Part shown: piece after piece, positions 1-6,759 of the stretch
How positions within the stretch are numbered: position 1 is the first letter of the stretch
Layout: every line of letters begins with the position of its first letter
Assembly (NCBI GenBank): GCA_945901825.1
Contig: CAMDMC010000047.1
Span: forward strand, 1 to 9,124
DNA length: 9,124 nt
Direction of reading: 5' to 3'
Source of the DNA: Bordetella parapertussis
GTDB taxonomy: Bacteria; Pseudomonadota; Gammaproteobacteria; Burkholderiales; Burkholderiaceae_A
The notes under the pieces: generated by a model
Told to the model about the DNA's origin: nothing
The model's database searches: none
Seen by the model: only the letters and a program-made list of their open reading frames with translations
Translations under genes and position numbers: made by a program

Positions 1-2657
1 TCGCAGAACCGGTTCAATTCCTCAAGGCCCTCGGACTCGGTGGGCTCGATCATGAGCGTATCGGTTACGGGAAACGAAAGCGTGGGGGCGTGAAAACCGT
101 AATCCATTAAACGCTTTGCCACGTCTTCAGCGGTGATACCAAGCTCGGCTTTCAGGCTTCGCAGGTCGAGAATGCATTCATGGGCCACCCTTCCCTTTTC
201 GCCCCTGTACAAAATAGGAAAGACAGGCTGCAGACGGTGGGCCATGTAGTTGGCATTCAAGATGGCAAGCTCGGTCGCCCGTTGAATGCCCGAGGACCCC
301 ATCATGCGAATGTACATGTAAGAAATAGTGGCCAGAAGGGCACTTCCGTAAGGAGCCGCCGACACGCTGTTGGCGCTCTCTGGCAAGGCATAAGGATGGT
401 AGTTCAGGAAGGGGGCGAGGTGCTTAGCCACTGCAATGGGGCCCATACCGGGACCCCCGCCACCGTGCGGAATACAGAAAGTCTTGTGCAGGTTCATGTG
501 GCAGACATCGGCACCAATAAGGGCAGGCTGTGTAACGCCTGCCTGGGCATTGAGGTTGGCGCCATCCATGTAGACCTGGCCACCGGCCGCATGCACCTGG
601 GCGCAGATGGCTTCAATGCTCGCCTCAAAGACACCGTGAGTGGATGGGTAGGTGACCATAAGCGCGCAGAGATTCTCGGCATGCTGCTTTATTTTTGCCT
701 GAAGATCGGTGAGGTCGATATTGCCCTGGGCATCGCAGCCCACCACCACAATGGACAGACCCATCATTTGAGCGGTTGCGGGGTTCGTGCCATGCGCCGA
801 GGATGGGATGAGGCAGACACTGCGATGACCCTGGCCTTGCGCCTGTTGATAACGTCGAATCGCCATGATGCCCGCGTACTCGCCCTGCGCGCCCGAGTTC
901 GGCTGAAAGCTCACTTCAGAAAAGCCTGTAATTTCAACCAGCCAGTCGCGCAGTTCAGTAAGCATGGCCGTATAGCCCTGCGACTGCTCCTCGGGAACAA
1001 AGGGGTGAAGGCTGGCAAACTCGGGCCAGCTGACCGGGGCCATCTCGGAAGACGCATTAAGCTTCATGGTGCATGAGCCCAGGGGGATCATGGAGTGCAC
1101 CAGGGAAATGTCCCGATTCTCAAGGCGCTTCATGTAGCGAACGAACTCGGTCTCACTGCGGTAACGGTGAAAGACAGGGTGCGAAAGCACAGTGCCTGTA
1201 CGCAGGAGCGAGGAGGCAATGGCGCCGGGCAGCCTGGAGAGCGTCTGGCCCTGCAGGCTGCTGAATTCAGGACGCTGGCCTGTAAACACAAACACTAAGT
1301 CTGCTAGGTCGTGCAGGCCCACGGTTTCATCAAGCGAGACACCGAGGGCTGTGAGAGCCTTGTTTTTATCCGTAAAAGGCCGAAGGTTCACTTGCTGCGC
1401 CTGGGCACGACTAAGAATGGCCTGCGCAGTTGCAGGCGAGCCTATGTTGATATGCAGGGTATCGAAATAGTTTTCATGAGCAACCGTTAAACCCGCCTTG
1501 GACAGCTCCTGCGCAAGCATGCGAGTAAAGGCGTTCACACGCATTGCGATACGGCGAAGCCCCTCGGGCCCGTGATAGACCGCGTAAAAGCTTGCAATGT
1601 TGGCAAGCAAGGCCTGGGCCGTGCAAATATTACTTGTGGCCTTGTCGCGGCGTATGTGCTGCTCACGGGTCTGCAACGACATGCGGTAGGCGGGCTTGCC
1701 AGCAGCATCCACAGAGACACCAATAATGCGTCCTGGGGCGGCACGAACCAGGTCGGCCTTCACTGCAAAAAACGCTGCATGCGGGCCGCCAAACCCCATG
1801 GGCACGCCAAAGCGCTGGGCGTTGCCCAGGGCCACATCGGCACCCATTTCACCCGGCGGCTTGGTAAGCATGAGGGCAAGCAGGTCGCAGCCGACCGATA
1901 GACGGGCAGCCTGGGCATGAAGCCGCTCGGCGATAACCGTGCAGTCAGCAAGCCGGCCTTGGGTGTTGGGAATTTGAACATGGGCGCCAAAGACCTGATG
2001 AAGGTCGCAGCCAAGCTGTGCCTCTTCACTAAGTAGATCGGCCTGTTTCACCTGCACGCCCATCCACTGGGCTCGGCTCTTAATAACCGCAATAACCTGG
2101 GGATGGACAGCCTTGTCGACTAGATAGACATTGGCATTTGCATCTTTACGAAGCCGCAGAAACATACCCATGGCCTCAGCGGCAGCCGTGGCTTCATCGA
2201 GCAAAGAGGCATTGGCCATGGGAAGACCCGTAAGGTCGATAACCAATTGCTGAAAATTCATTAGGGCCTCAAGCCGGCCCTGGGCGACTTCAGCCTGATA
2301 GGGCGTGTAGGCCGTGTACCAGCCCGGGTTTTCAAGAAGGCTGCGCTTGATGGGCTCAGGGGTGATGCAGCCGTAGTAGCCAGCCCCGATATAACTTCGG
2401 TAAACCTTATTTTTCTCTGCAAGGGCTTTAAGGCCCTTGAGCGCCTGCTGCTCGGTGGTCGGTGCAGGCAGATTCAAAGGTCGACGCAGACGAATGGACT
2501 CGGGCACAGTCTGGTCAATAAGGGCATCCAGTGATGAGAGGCCAAGTGCGGCAAGCATAACCTGCTGCTCGGCGGCATCGGGGCCGAGATGGCGTTGATG
2601 GAACTCGTCTTCGGCAAGCAGGCCTTCGATGGAGTCAATGGGTTCGTTTAAACGCAT
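1..2657 (-). CDS. gcvP: Glycine dehydrogenase (decarboxylating), P protein of the glycine cleavage system; C-terminus cut off by window edge
   Basis: Cytoplasmic PLP enzyme that decarboxylates glycine and passes the aminomethyl group to the lipoyl arm of GcvH. I translated 885 codons from the ATG at 2657 with no in-frame stop, so the gene is intact here; comparison with E. coli GcvP suggests about 85 C-terminal residues lie beyond position 1. Visible signatures: [11 protein letters not shown] (residues 22-32), [12 protein letters not shown] (110-121), [12 protein letters not shown] (152-163), [11 protein letters not shown] shortly before the catalytic region, and [20 protein letters not shown] with the PLP lysine at residue 725 (codon 483-485). 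The start is supported by AAGGA at 2666-2670, 8 nt upstream, and by N-terminal alignment to the family. It lies 21 nt after gcvH, so the two are co-transcribed under the glycine riboswitch. It is a single long-form P protein, not the split gcvPA/gcvPB type. Confidence 0.98.
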   Translation of the reverse strand, partial: MRLNEPIDSIEGLLAEDEFHQRHLGPDAAEQQVMLAALGLSSLDALIDQTVPESIRLRRPLNLPAPTTEQQALKGLKALAEKNKVYRSYIGAGYYGCITPEPIKRSLLENPGWYTAYTPYQAEVAQGRLEALMNFQQLVIDLTGLPMANASLLDEATAAAEAMGMFLRLRKDANANVYLVDKAVHPQVIAVIKSRAQWMGVQVKQADLLSEEAQLGCDLHQVFGAHVQIPNTQGRLADCTVIAERLHAQAARLSVGCDLLALMLTKPPGEMGADVALGNAQRFGVPMGFGGPHAAFFAVKADLVRAAPGRIIGVSVDAAGKPAYRMSLQTREQHIRRDKATSNICTAQALLANIASFYAVYHGPEGLRRIAMRVNAFTRMLAQELSKAGLTVAHENYFDTLHINIGSPATAQAILSRAQAQQVNLRPFTDKNKALTALGVSLDETVGLHDLADLVFVFTGQRPEFSSLQGQTLSRLPGAIASSLLRTGTVLSHPVFHRYRSETEFVRYMKRLENRDISLVHSMIPLGSCTMKLNASSEMAPVSWPEFASLHPFVPEEQSQGYTAMLTELRDWLVEITGFSEVSFQPNSGAQGEYAGIMAIRRYQQAQGQGHRSVCLIPSSAHGTNPATAQMMGLSIVVVGCDAQGNIDLTDLQAKIKQHAENLCALMVTYPSTHGVFEASIEAICAQVHAAGGQVYMDGANLNAQAGVTQPALIGADVCHMNLHKTFCIPHGGGGPGMGPIAVAKHLAPFLNYHPYALPESANSVSAAPYGSALLATISYMYIRMMGSSGIQRATELAILNANYMAHRLQPVFPILYRGEKGRVAHECILDLRSLKAELGITAEDVAKRLMDYGFHAPTLSFPVTDTLMIEPTESEGLEELNRFC

Positions 2658-2678
2658 GGCTGAGATCCTTTTGTTATT

Positions 2679-3077
2679 TCAAGAAGGGTTAGATTCAGCC
2701 TGTGCCTTGTAGGCCTCGGCATTTAGAAGCGCTGCCACGGCCTTAGCGGCCTCTTCGCTTGGTTTCACTCGATACAACCAGCCTTGCTCGTAAGGGGATT
2801 CGTTCACGGTCTGCGGGTTCTGGGAAAGGCTTTCATTCACAGCGGTGACTTCGCCCGCAACCGGGCAATAGACATCGCTTGCAGCCTTGGTGGACTCCAC
2901 CACAGCAGCACTTTCGCCTGGCTGAAACTGTCGCCCAAGGGCGGGAAGTTCAACGTAAACAAGCTCGCCAAGCGAGTCTTGCGCAAGCGACGTAATGCCA
3001 ATGGTAATGAGACCATCGGGTTCTACACGCGCCCACTCATGGCTTGCGGTGTAATGAAGATTGGAAGGAAAGTTCAT
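2679..3077 (-). CDS. gcvH: Glycine cleavage system H protein (lipoyl carrier)
   Basis: Small cytoplasmic carrier whose lipoylated lysine shuttles the aminomethyl group from the P protein to the T and L proteins. The 132-residue product has the usual family length. It shows the H-protein start (NLHYTASHEWARVEPDG), TIGITSLAQDSLGELVYVELP, and the lipoyl site VESTKAASD with Lys64, followed by YCPVAGEVTAVN. The reading frame opens 12 nt earlier at a GTG (3089), but I chose the ATG at 3077: GGAG at 3084-3087 sits 6 nt before it, whereas that GGAG would be inside the longer version, and the ATG start matches family N-termini. It is first in the gcvHP unit, 44 nt after the riboswitch. In many relatives gcvT comes first; here it does not. 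Confidence 0.97.
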   Translation of the reverse strand: MNFPSNLHYTASHEWARVEPDGLITIGITSLAQDSLGELVYVELPALGRQFQPGESAAVVESTKAASDVYCPVAGEVTAVNESLSQNPQTVNESPYEQGWLYRVKPSEEAAKAVAALLNAEAYKAQAESNPS

Positions 3078-3117
3078 GCGAGGCTCCACGAGAGAAGGAC
3101 GAGGTTAGATAAGGCAT
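3037..3117 (-). other. Possible 26-codon upstream ORF overlapping the gcvH start
   Basis: An ATG at 3115-3117 begins immediately after the second glycine aptamer and reads 26 codons to a TGA at 3037-3039 (peptide begins MPYLTSSFSRG), overlapping the first 41 nt of gcvH out of frame. A purine-rich GAGG (3125-3128 region) sits about 7 nt before the ATG and belongs to the 3' strand of riboswitch helix P1. I know of no family for this peptide, and it may be chance. It matters only as a possible part of the riboswitch expression platform. Confidence 0.25.
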
Positions 3118-3120
3118 GGT

Positions 3121-3300
3121 GCCCCCTCTGTCCTTGGCGCCTGAGACATTAACCTTCGGCGGGTGCGTTTAGAACGTTTGCAGGCTCTAAGCGCGCCTCT
3201 CTCCAGAGAGCAATGAGCCTGCAGTCCTTTTGCCTGAGAGTTTACGGGGCGTATTACACCTTCGGCGTCACCAAAAAACCGGGTGATCTCTCCTGCATGC
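3121..3300 (-). promoter_or_regulatory. Tandem glycine riboswitch upstream of gcvHP
   Basis: Read on the minus strand, the leader has both conserved aptamer cores. Aptamer I (about 3298-3220) has GGAGAG, GCCGAAGG, AAACTCTCAGGCAAAAGGAC and a closing P1 of TGCAG with CTGCA. Aptamer II (about 3210-3124) starts with CTCTGGAGAG, then has GCCGAAGG, GTCTCAGG and CAAGGACAGAGG. Its P1 pairs CUCUCUG (3210-3204) with CAGAGGG (3130-3124), with one G-U pair. An 8-9 nt linker separates the two. Such tandem elements usually switch glycine cleavage genes on when glycine is plentiful. No hairpin with a U-run lies between aptamer II and gcvH, so control at translation initiation is more likely than transcription termination. 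Confidence 0.96.
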
Positions 3301-3320
3301 TCAATTCGCTAGGTGGTAGT

Positions 3321-3346
3321 GTTCTAATGATGTTGAAAATTGTCAA
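3321..3346 (-). promoter_or_regulatory. Possible promoter for the riboswitch-gcvHP transcript
   Basis: A perfect -35 hexamer TTGACA lies at 3341-3346 (minus strand), about 43 nt before the first aptamer. The -10 is unclear: TAGAAC at 3321-3326 matches 4 of 6 consensus positions, but the spacer is only 14 nt, and hexamers at standard spacing are poorer. The location is right for a sigma-70 promoter; the exact -10 is not settled. Confidence 0.35.
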
Positions 3347-3401
3347 GTTGGATGGCCTTGAGCTGAGCACAGAATAAAGAACCAATCCCCAAAAGAGCGC
3401 T

Positions 3402-4394
3402 ATGACTATGAACTTAGGAGCAGTTCTTACCCGATTACTTCTTATAGCAGGCCTAAGCGGCTTAATGGGATTCAGTTCCCTGAATGCAGTCGGCAGCCCA
3501 GGCTCAGGCAACCTTGGGCAAGAAGGAAAGGCGCCTCAGATTGTCGAGGTCAGCACCGGCCAGGCCATTGACTTTAAAGCGCTTACAGAAAGGCTCGCAG
3601 CCCACTCCATCATTCTGCTTGGGGAATTCCACGACAATGCCCATCACCATCGGGCAAGAGGGCGACTTATTGAGGCCCTTGGCCAGGCCCGCAAAAGCCA
3701 AGAGCCCTTTCAACTTGTCGTAGAACAGCTTGCCATGGGCTCGAGCGTCTCACCCAATACCAAGGGCTCCACCGAGGCCTTGCTTGCGCAGCTAAAAGAA
3801 GTCGGGTTTCAAGACAAGGCCTGGGGCTGGCCTTTGCACGAGCCTGTCTTTCGCGCGGCCCTTTCTCAGGGTATGGCCGTGAATGGGGGCAATTTAGTGA
3901 CTGGACAGTCGATGAAGCTTTTTCAGCAAGGTGAATCCGCGCTTCCAGAAAAGCTGCAGGGATTACTTGCCAAGGCGTCTCTGCCAGCGCCAAATTTGCA
4001 GGCCCTGGACAAGGCGCTTGTGGATGGTCACTGCGGTCAGCTTCCTGACGCGATGCTTAAGCCCATGCGGCTCGTCCAGCGGGCAACCGACTTATCGCTC
4101 CTGGTTGCTGCCACCGAACACAAGGCCGCGATTGTGATTGCCGGCAATGGCCATGTTCGTAAAGACTTTGGAATTCCAAGCCTCCTGCCCGCCTTAAAGA
4201 CATCCCCAAAACTGGTAACGGTCGGCTTTCTTGAGTCGGACCCATCGGCTAAGGCGGGACAATCAGGGAGCACTGCCAGCAATGGCCAGGCGCGTCACTG
4301 GGCGGTCTACGATTACGTCTGGCTGACGCCGCCAGCAGAGCGCCAAGATCCTTGCAAAGGCTTCCAAATGCCCAATCGATCGTCATCCAAGTAA
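3402..4394 (+). CDS. ChaN-like haem-binding family protein, exported
   Basis: The 330-residue product belongs by motif to the ChaN/DUF399 family, proposed to bind haem and aid iron uptake; that role is family knowledge, not shown here. Visible motifs: LLGEFHDNAHHH (residues 72-83), VVEQL with Glu108, and IAGNGHVRKDFG with His251 near the end of the core, all typical of the fold. Residues 5-29 form an N-terminal hydrophobic stretch after Arg11 (LLLIAGLSGLMGFSS) and look like a Sec signal peptide with a plausible cut after LNA. There is no lipobox cysteine, so a periplasmic protein is more likely than a lipoprotein. Two ATGs (3402 and 3408) are possible starts; the Shine-Dalgarno is weak. It is divergent from gcvHP and convergent with the YggU gene 44 nt away. 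A Ser/Gly-rich insert at about residues 281-296 is probably a surface loop. Confidence 0.85.
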   Translation: MTMNLGAVLTRLLLIAGLSGLMGFSSLNAVGSPGSGNLGQEGKAPQIVEVSTGQAIDFKALTERLAAHSIILLGEFHDNAHHHRARGRLIEALGQARKSQEPFQLVVEQLAMGSSVSPNTKGSTEALLAQLKEVGFQDKAWGWPLHEPVFRAALSQGMAVNGGNLVTGQSMKLFQQGESALPEKLQGLLAKASLPAPNLQALDKALVDGHCGQLPDAMLKPMRLVQRATDLSLLVAATEHKAAIVIAGNGHVRKDFGIPSLLPALKTSPKLVTVGFLESDPSAKAGQSGSTASNGQARHWAVYDYVWLTPPAERQDPCKGFQMPNRSSSK

Positions 4395-4438
4395 CCCAAA
4401 GGGCATAGCAGGACTTCGTCGTAGTTATCGAGAGCCTG

Positions 4439-4720
4439 TCAGGCCTCGCGTCCAACCAGGGCCGAGAGTTTCCCGAGTACCTCTTGCGCAGTGGCACCCT
4501 CAATTTGTAGGGTCTTAAAACGGCTTTTCGCGCCCGCGCTGATTCGCATTTGACTTGTTGGCAGCCCAAGCCTACAGGAGAGCCATTCAACCAAGGCCTT
4601 ATTGGCTTTGCCCTCGACGGGCGGGGCTTTGAGTCGGATTTTTAAGCGGCCGTCATGCCACCCGTCCACCTGAGTGTATCGGGCACCCGCCTGGCAATAG
4701 ACTCGTAGCTCTGTAGTCAT
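4439..4720 (-). CDS. yggU: YggU/DUF167 family small protein
   Basis: The 93-residue product matches the DUF167 (YggU) family in length and in its core: DGRLKIRLKAPPVEGKANKA, then LSCRLGLPTSQMRISAGAKSRFKTLQIEG. The biochemical function of the family is not established. The frame stays open upstream to 4936, which would give 165 residues. I reject that extension: it runs through an intrinsic terminator at 4808-4837 and two further hairpins, its sequence resembles no family N-terminus, and the ATG at 4720 gives the standard DUF167 start (MTTELRVYCQAG). No good Shine-Dalgarno precedes 4720, so the start carries some doubt. The gene often follows yggT in other proteobacteria; no yggT is present here. 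Confidence 0.85.
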   Translation of the reverse strand: MTTELRVYCQAGARYTQVDGWHDGRLKIRLKAPPVEGKANKALVEWLSCRLGLPTSQMRISAGAKSRFKTLQIEGATAQEVLGKLSALVGREA

Positions 4721-4779
4721 CGGAGTAGTTTGAGGGCTGCCCGCCAAAGCGGCTGCCTTAACCCCTCGACAAAGTTGAA

Positions 4780-4793
4780 TAGACGATCGTCTA
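4780..4793. repeat. 14-bp perfect palindrome upstream of yggU
   Basis: TAGACGATCGTCTA is fully self-complementary and lies 60 nt upstream of the yggU start. It could be a binding site for a dimeric regulator. It has no poly-T tail and, lacking a loop, would be a poor hairpin. The function is not known; I saw no second copy in the window. Confidence 0.45.
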
Positions 4794-4807
4794 GCCAGAC
4801 CTTGGAC

Positions 4808-4837
4808 AAAAAAAAGCCCCAGCAGCAATGCAGGGGC
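4808..4837 (-). terminator. Strong Rho-independent terminator
   Basis: Minus-strand hairpin: GCCCC pairs with GGGGC (5 bp), a U-U mismatch, then GCA pairs with UGC around a UUGC loop, followed directly by eight Ts (4815-4808). On the plus strand the same hairpin has no downstream T-run, so it works in one direction only. No protein gene on the minus strand ends just upstream of it, which is the main reason for calling a small RNA. Confidence 0.85.
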
Positions 4838-4891
4838 CGTAAGCAGAGCGGAGTCTGCAAGGAGACAACAATACGGGGTAAACCCGTATAT
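4808..4891 (-). ncRNA. Candidate small RNA, about 84 nt
   Basis: Read on the minus strand, a sigma-70-like promoter at 4899-4927 is followed at the expected distance by three hairpins in series. Hairpin 1 is ATACGGG (4889-4883) with CCCGTAT (4877-4871), a perfect 7-bp stem at the predicted 5' end. A pyrimidine-rich linker TGTTGTCTCCTT (4870-4859) follows. Hairpin 2 is GCAGA with TCTGC (4858-4843) around a CTCCGC loop. The intrinsic terminator then ends in eight Us. Both single-stranded parts hold CUCC, complementary to Shine-Dalgarno sequences, as in some known base-pairing small RNAs. No protein frame with family resemblance covers the region. The alternative is an attenuated leader of yggU, which begins 88 nt past the terminator. 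I recognise no named small RNA. Confidence 0.55.
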
Positions 4892-4898
4892 GCAGTAA

Positions 4899-4927
4899 AC
4901 CATATGTTTATGAACGGGGGGTGACAA
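4899..4927 (-). promoter_or_regulatory. Sigma-70-like promoter for the candidate small RNA
   Basis: Minus strand: TTGTCA (4927-4922, 5 of 6 to consensus), a 17-nt spacer, and TATGGT (4904-4899, 4 of 6). The predicted start falls near 4891, right at the base of hairpin 1. The -35 lies inside the inverted repeat at 4921-4936. Confidence 0.5.
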
Positions 4928-4936
4928 TTTAGTCAC
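4921..4936. promoter_or_regulatory. Inverted repeat GTGAC-N6-GTCAC, possible operator
   Basis: Two perfect 5-bp half-sites in inverted orientation separated by AATTTA. The repeat covers the -35 of the minus-strand promoter and lies 82 nt upstream of the divergent YkuK-like gene, so a regulator bound here could control both. Half-site spacing does not fit the CRP/FNR arrangement. The regulator is unknown. Confidence 0.4.
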
Positions 4937-5017
4937 AAAGAAGGACTAACATTAAGAAACTTTGATTTAAATAAAAATCGGCTGCCCAGGCAAACAACTA
5001 AAACGGAGATTTGGACA

Positions 5018-5515
5018 ATGGCCATCGATCTCAAGCACCTCGAGCGTTACATTGCTGCGCAGTCGCCTGCCTCAAAAATTTACATCGGCGCCGACTCCTG
5101 CCGACTCTCGCAAGGAAACGTCTGGCACGCCGACTACACGTTGGTGGTCGTGGTGCACATTGATGGCAAACACGGCTGCAAGTTGTTCGGGGAGACCACC
5201 CGAGAGCGCGACTATGACCAGCGGGTTGACCGTCCTCAGATGCGGCTCATGAACGAGGTTTACAAGGTGGCCGATCTTTACCTCAAGCTTGCTCCTGTTC
5301 TGGCCGATCGCTCGGTTGAGGTGCATCTTGATATTTCCCCCGACCCAGAGAACGGTTCGAACTGCGTAGTCCAGCAGGCCATTGGATACATTCGCGGAGT
5401 ATGCAATGTAGAGCCTCGTGTGAAGCCTCTGGCTTTTGCGGCAAGTTGCGCGGCAGATCGCTACAAGGAACTCGCAAGCCTGGCGGGTCAGGCAGCCCGT
5501 TTAAGGGCCGCCTAA
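5018..5515 (+). CDS. YkuK-like (DUF458) RNase H-fold protein
   Basis: The 165-residue product resembles the YkuK/DUF458 family of predicted RNase H-like nucleases; no substrate is established for the family. Signs of the fold: YIGADSCR (residues 22-29) with Asp26 ending the first strand, a second hydrophobic strand DYTLVVVVHIDG (39-50), VEVHLDISPD (100-109) with Asp105, and PLAFAASCAADRY (137-149) with Asp147, a plausible acidic cluster. The length is close to the usual 160-175 residues. The ATG at 5018 has CGGAG (GGAG 5005-5008) 9 nt upstream, a good site. It is a single gene, divergent from the candidate small RNA and convergent with the phasin gene 74 nt away. The family is best known from Firmicutes and some phages; how widespread it is in betaproteobacteria I cannot say. 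No terminator was found after the stop. Confidence 0.75.
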   Translation: MAIDLKHLERYIAAQSPASKIYIGADSCRLSQGNVWHADYTLVVVVHIDGKHGCKLFGETTRERDYDQRVDRPQMRLMNEVYKVADLYLKLAPVLADRSVEVHLDISPDPENGSNCVVQQAIGYIRGVCNVEPRVKPLAFAASCAADRYKELASLAGQAARLRAA

Positions 5516-5589
5516 GGGTCCGTCAGTTTCATTTGTAAACAAGGTGCCGCGGTGCTGAAGCGCTGAGGTGCTTCAAAAAGCTCTGGCGA

Positions 5590-6168
5590 TTAACTTGCAG
5601 CCTTCGCGTTTCGGCGACTGGCGCCCTTAGGGCTTGCTGCGACCGCGGCCTCCCCTGCCTTGGTTGCGGCATCAACATTGGTCTCCACCATTTCAACCAC
5701 CTGCTTCGCGGCCTTATTAATGGCATCGAAGGCAGAGTTGGATGCGGCAAATGCAGACTTCACCATTGCAACCATTCCCTCAGAGCCTGCAGGGGCGGAC
5801 TTTGACATCTCGTTAATGCTTGCAGACATTGCCTTGTTCACTTCGGTCATACGAGCCTCGACCATCTTGGCAAACTCAGCGGCTGCCTCTGCATTAATGT
5901 CGTAAACAGTGCGGCTGTAGCTTGTTACCTTACCCAGAGCAGGCTGAGAAACAGCCTGAACCGTGGCATAAAACTCCGGCGCGTCTTTAACGCTCATAAG
6001 CTGGCTTGAGGCCTCGGTGGCGTCGGCCAGGTTGGCACGGGCCGCTTTTAGATTGAGGTCGAGATGCTTTTCCATGCACTCAAGGGTCTTGGCAACCATT
6101 TCAACCATGGCGGACTGGGTTTCTTTTACGGAATTCATCAACTGCTCGGGGGTGCTATTGGGATTCAT
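5590..6168 (-). CDS. Phasin family protein (polyhydroxyalkanoate granule-associated, PhaP type)
   Basis: The 192-residue product has the phasin layout: an amphipathic, almost wholly helical body (about residues 10-155) rich in Ala, Met, Glu and Lys, lacking membrane segments or signal peptide, and a flexible Ala/Lys/Arg tail (AAVAASPKGASRRNAKAAS). Segments such as LNLKAARANLADATEASSQL and AEAAAEFAKMVEARMTEVNK follow the phasin_2 pattern. Phasins coat polyhydroxyalkanoate granules in the cytoplasm, control granule size and can help the synthase. This suggests the organism stores PHA, though no phaC, phaA or phaB is in the window. AAGGA sits about 10 nt before the ATG at 6168, and a good promoter lies at 6219-6247. 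The gene stands alone. Helix-rich proteins of similar composition could mimic this family, so the call rests on the overall pattern. Confidence 0.85.
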   Translation of the reverse strand: MNPNSTPEQLMNSVKETQSAMVEMVAKTLECMEKHLDLNLKAARANLADATEASSQLMSVKDAPEFYATVQAVSQPALGKVTSYSRTVYDINAEAAAEFAKMVEARMTEVNKAMSASINEMSKSAPAGSEGMVAMVKSAFAASNSAFDAINKAAKQVVEMVETNVDAATKAGEAAVAASPKGASRRNAKAAS

Positions 6169-6218
6169 GGGTCATAGATCCTTATGGAGAGGTGGAGGAT
6201 AGTGATTTGGCTACGTCA

Positions 6219-6247
6219 ATGCTAATGACGCGATGCAACAATTTCAA
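6219..6247 (-). promoter_or_regulatory. Sigma-70-like promoter of the phasin gene
   Basis: Minus strand: TTGAAA (6247-6242, 5 of 6), a 17-nt spacer, TAGCAT (6224-6219, 4 of 6). It gives a leader of about 40-45 nt before the phasin ATG. The remainder of the 239-nt gap to yggX shows nothing I can identify. Confidence 0.5.
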
Positions 6248-6407
6248 GGTATGAGCGAGAAGACTTTCTGAATCGAATTGTCCCAAAGATAGACAAAACT
6301 TAATCAATGGCAACGGAGGTAAGGAACCACTTTAGAACGCCATGCAATGAACTTGTGCTGCTAACTGCGCCAGGCTACCCAGCGCGCCTCGTGGCATACT
6401 GCTGGCT

Positions 6408-6683
6408 ATGGCTAGAACAATTCAGTGCATCAAACTCAACAAAGAAGCCGAGGGCCTTGATTTTCCCCCTGTTCCCGGTGAGCTTGGCAAGAAAATTTAT
6501 CTTCAAGTCTCTAAAGAGGCCTGGGCCGACTGGCTGAAGCACCAGACCATGCTTGTGAATGAAAACCGCCTTAATTTGTCGGATGCTCGGGCTCGGAAAT
6601 ACCTTTTGCAGCAGCTCGAGGCCCATTTTTTTGGCGATGGAGCCGAGATGGCAGCAGGCTATACCCCTCCGCCAGGGCCTTAA
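6408..6683 (+). CDS. yggX: YggX, probable Fe(II)-trafficking / oxidative damage protection protein
   Basis: The 91-residue product matches E. coli YggX in length and nearly from end to end: [10 protein letters not shown] with the conserved Cys7, [38 protein letters not shown], a helical segment ending [17 protein letters not shown], and the closing GYTPP. Family members are cytoplasmic proteins that limit oxidative damage to iron-sulfur clusters and may buffer iron. The ATG at 6408 is fixed by this alignment, although its Shine-Dalgarno is weak (TGCTGGCT). An overlapping frame starting at 6307 is a shadow. The gene is alone, divergent from the phasin and convergent with phoU 76 nt away. No clear promoter was found in the upstream region. 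Confidence 0.96.
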   Translation: MARTIQCIKLNKEAEGLDFPPVPGELGKKIYLQVSKEAWADWLKHQTMLVNENRLNLSDARARKYLLQQLEAHFFGDGAEMAAGYTPPPGP

Positions 6684-6759
6684 TTTCCAGCGTTTTAAAA
6701 CTTTTTAGTCTCGTACTACGACAGGCTTGGCAGAACCCAGCCTGACCAGACTGCCAAAA

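Noticed and set aside
180..1076. 298-codon open frame on the plus strand opposite gcvP
   Set aside because: It is in codon register with gcvP, so stops could arise only where gcvP uses TTA, CTA or TCA, which are rare in this gene. The predicted protein has no family resemblance, while the minus strand is unmistakably GcvP.
4439..4936. 165-residue version of YggU starting at 4936
   Set aside because: The extra 72 codons run across the terminator and hairpins and resemble nothing; the family core begins at the ATG at 4720.
4921..4936. CRP/FNR site
   Set aside because: Half-site spacing is wrong for TGTGA-N6-TCACA and for TTGAT-N4-ATCAA.
6307..6537. 76-codon frame overlapping the start of yggX
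   Set aside because: YggX is certain in the other frame. This frame has no recognisable protein, and the GGAGGTAA at about 6314 lies inside it rather than before a start codon.
6686..6706. A/T-rich GTTTTAAAAC followed by Ts after yggX, as a terminator
   Set aside because: The self-complementary core leaves at most a 3-bp stem once a loop is allowed, too weak for an intrinsic terminator.
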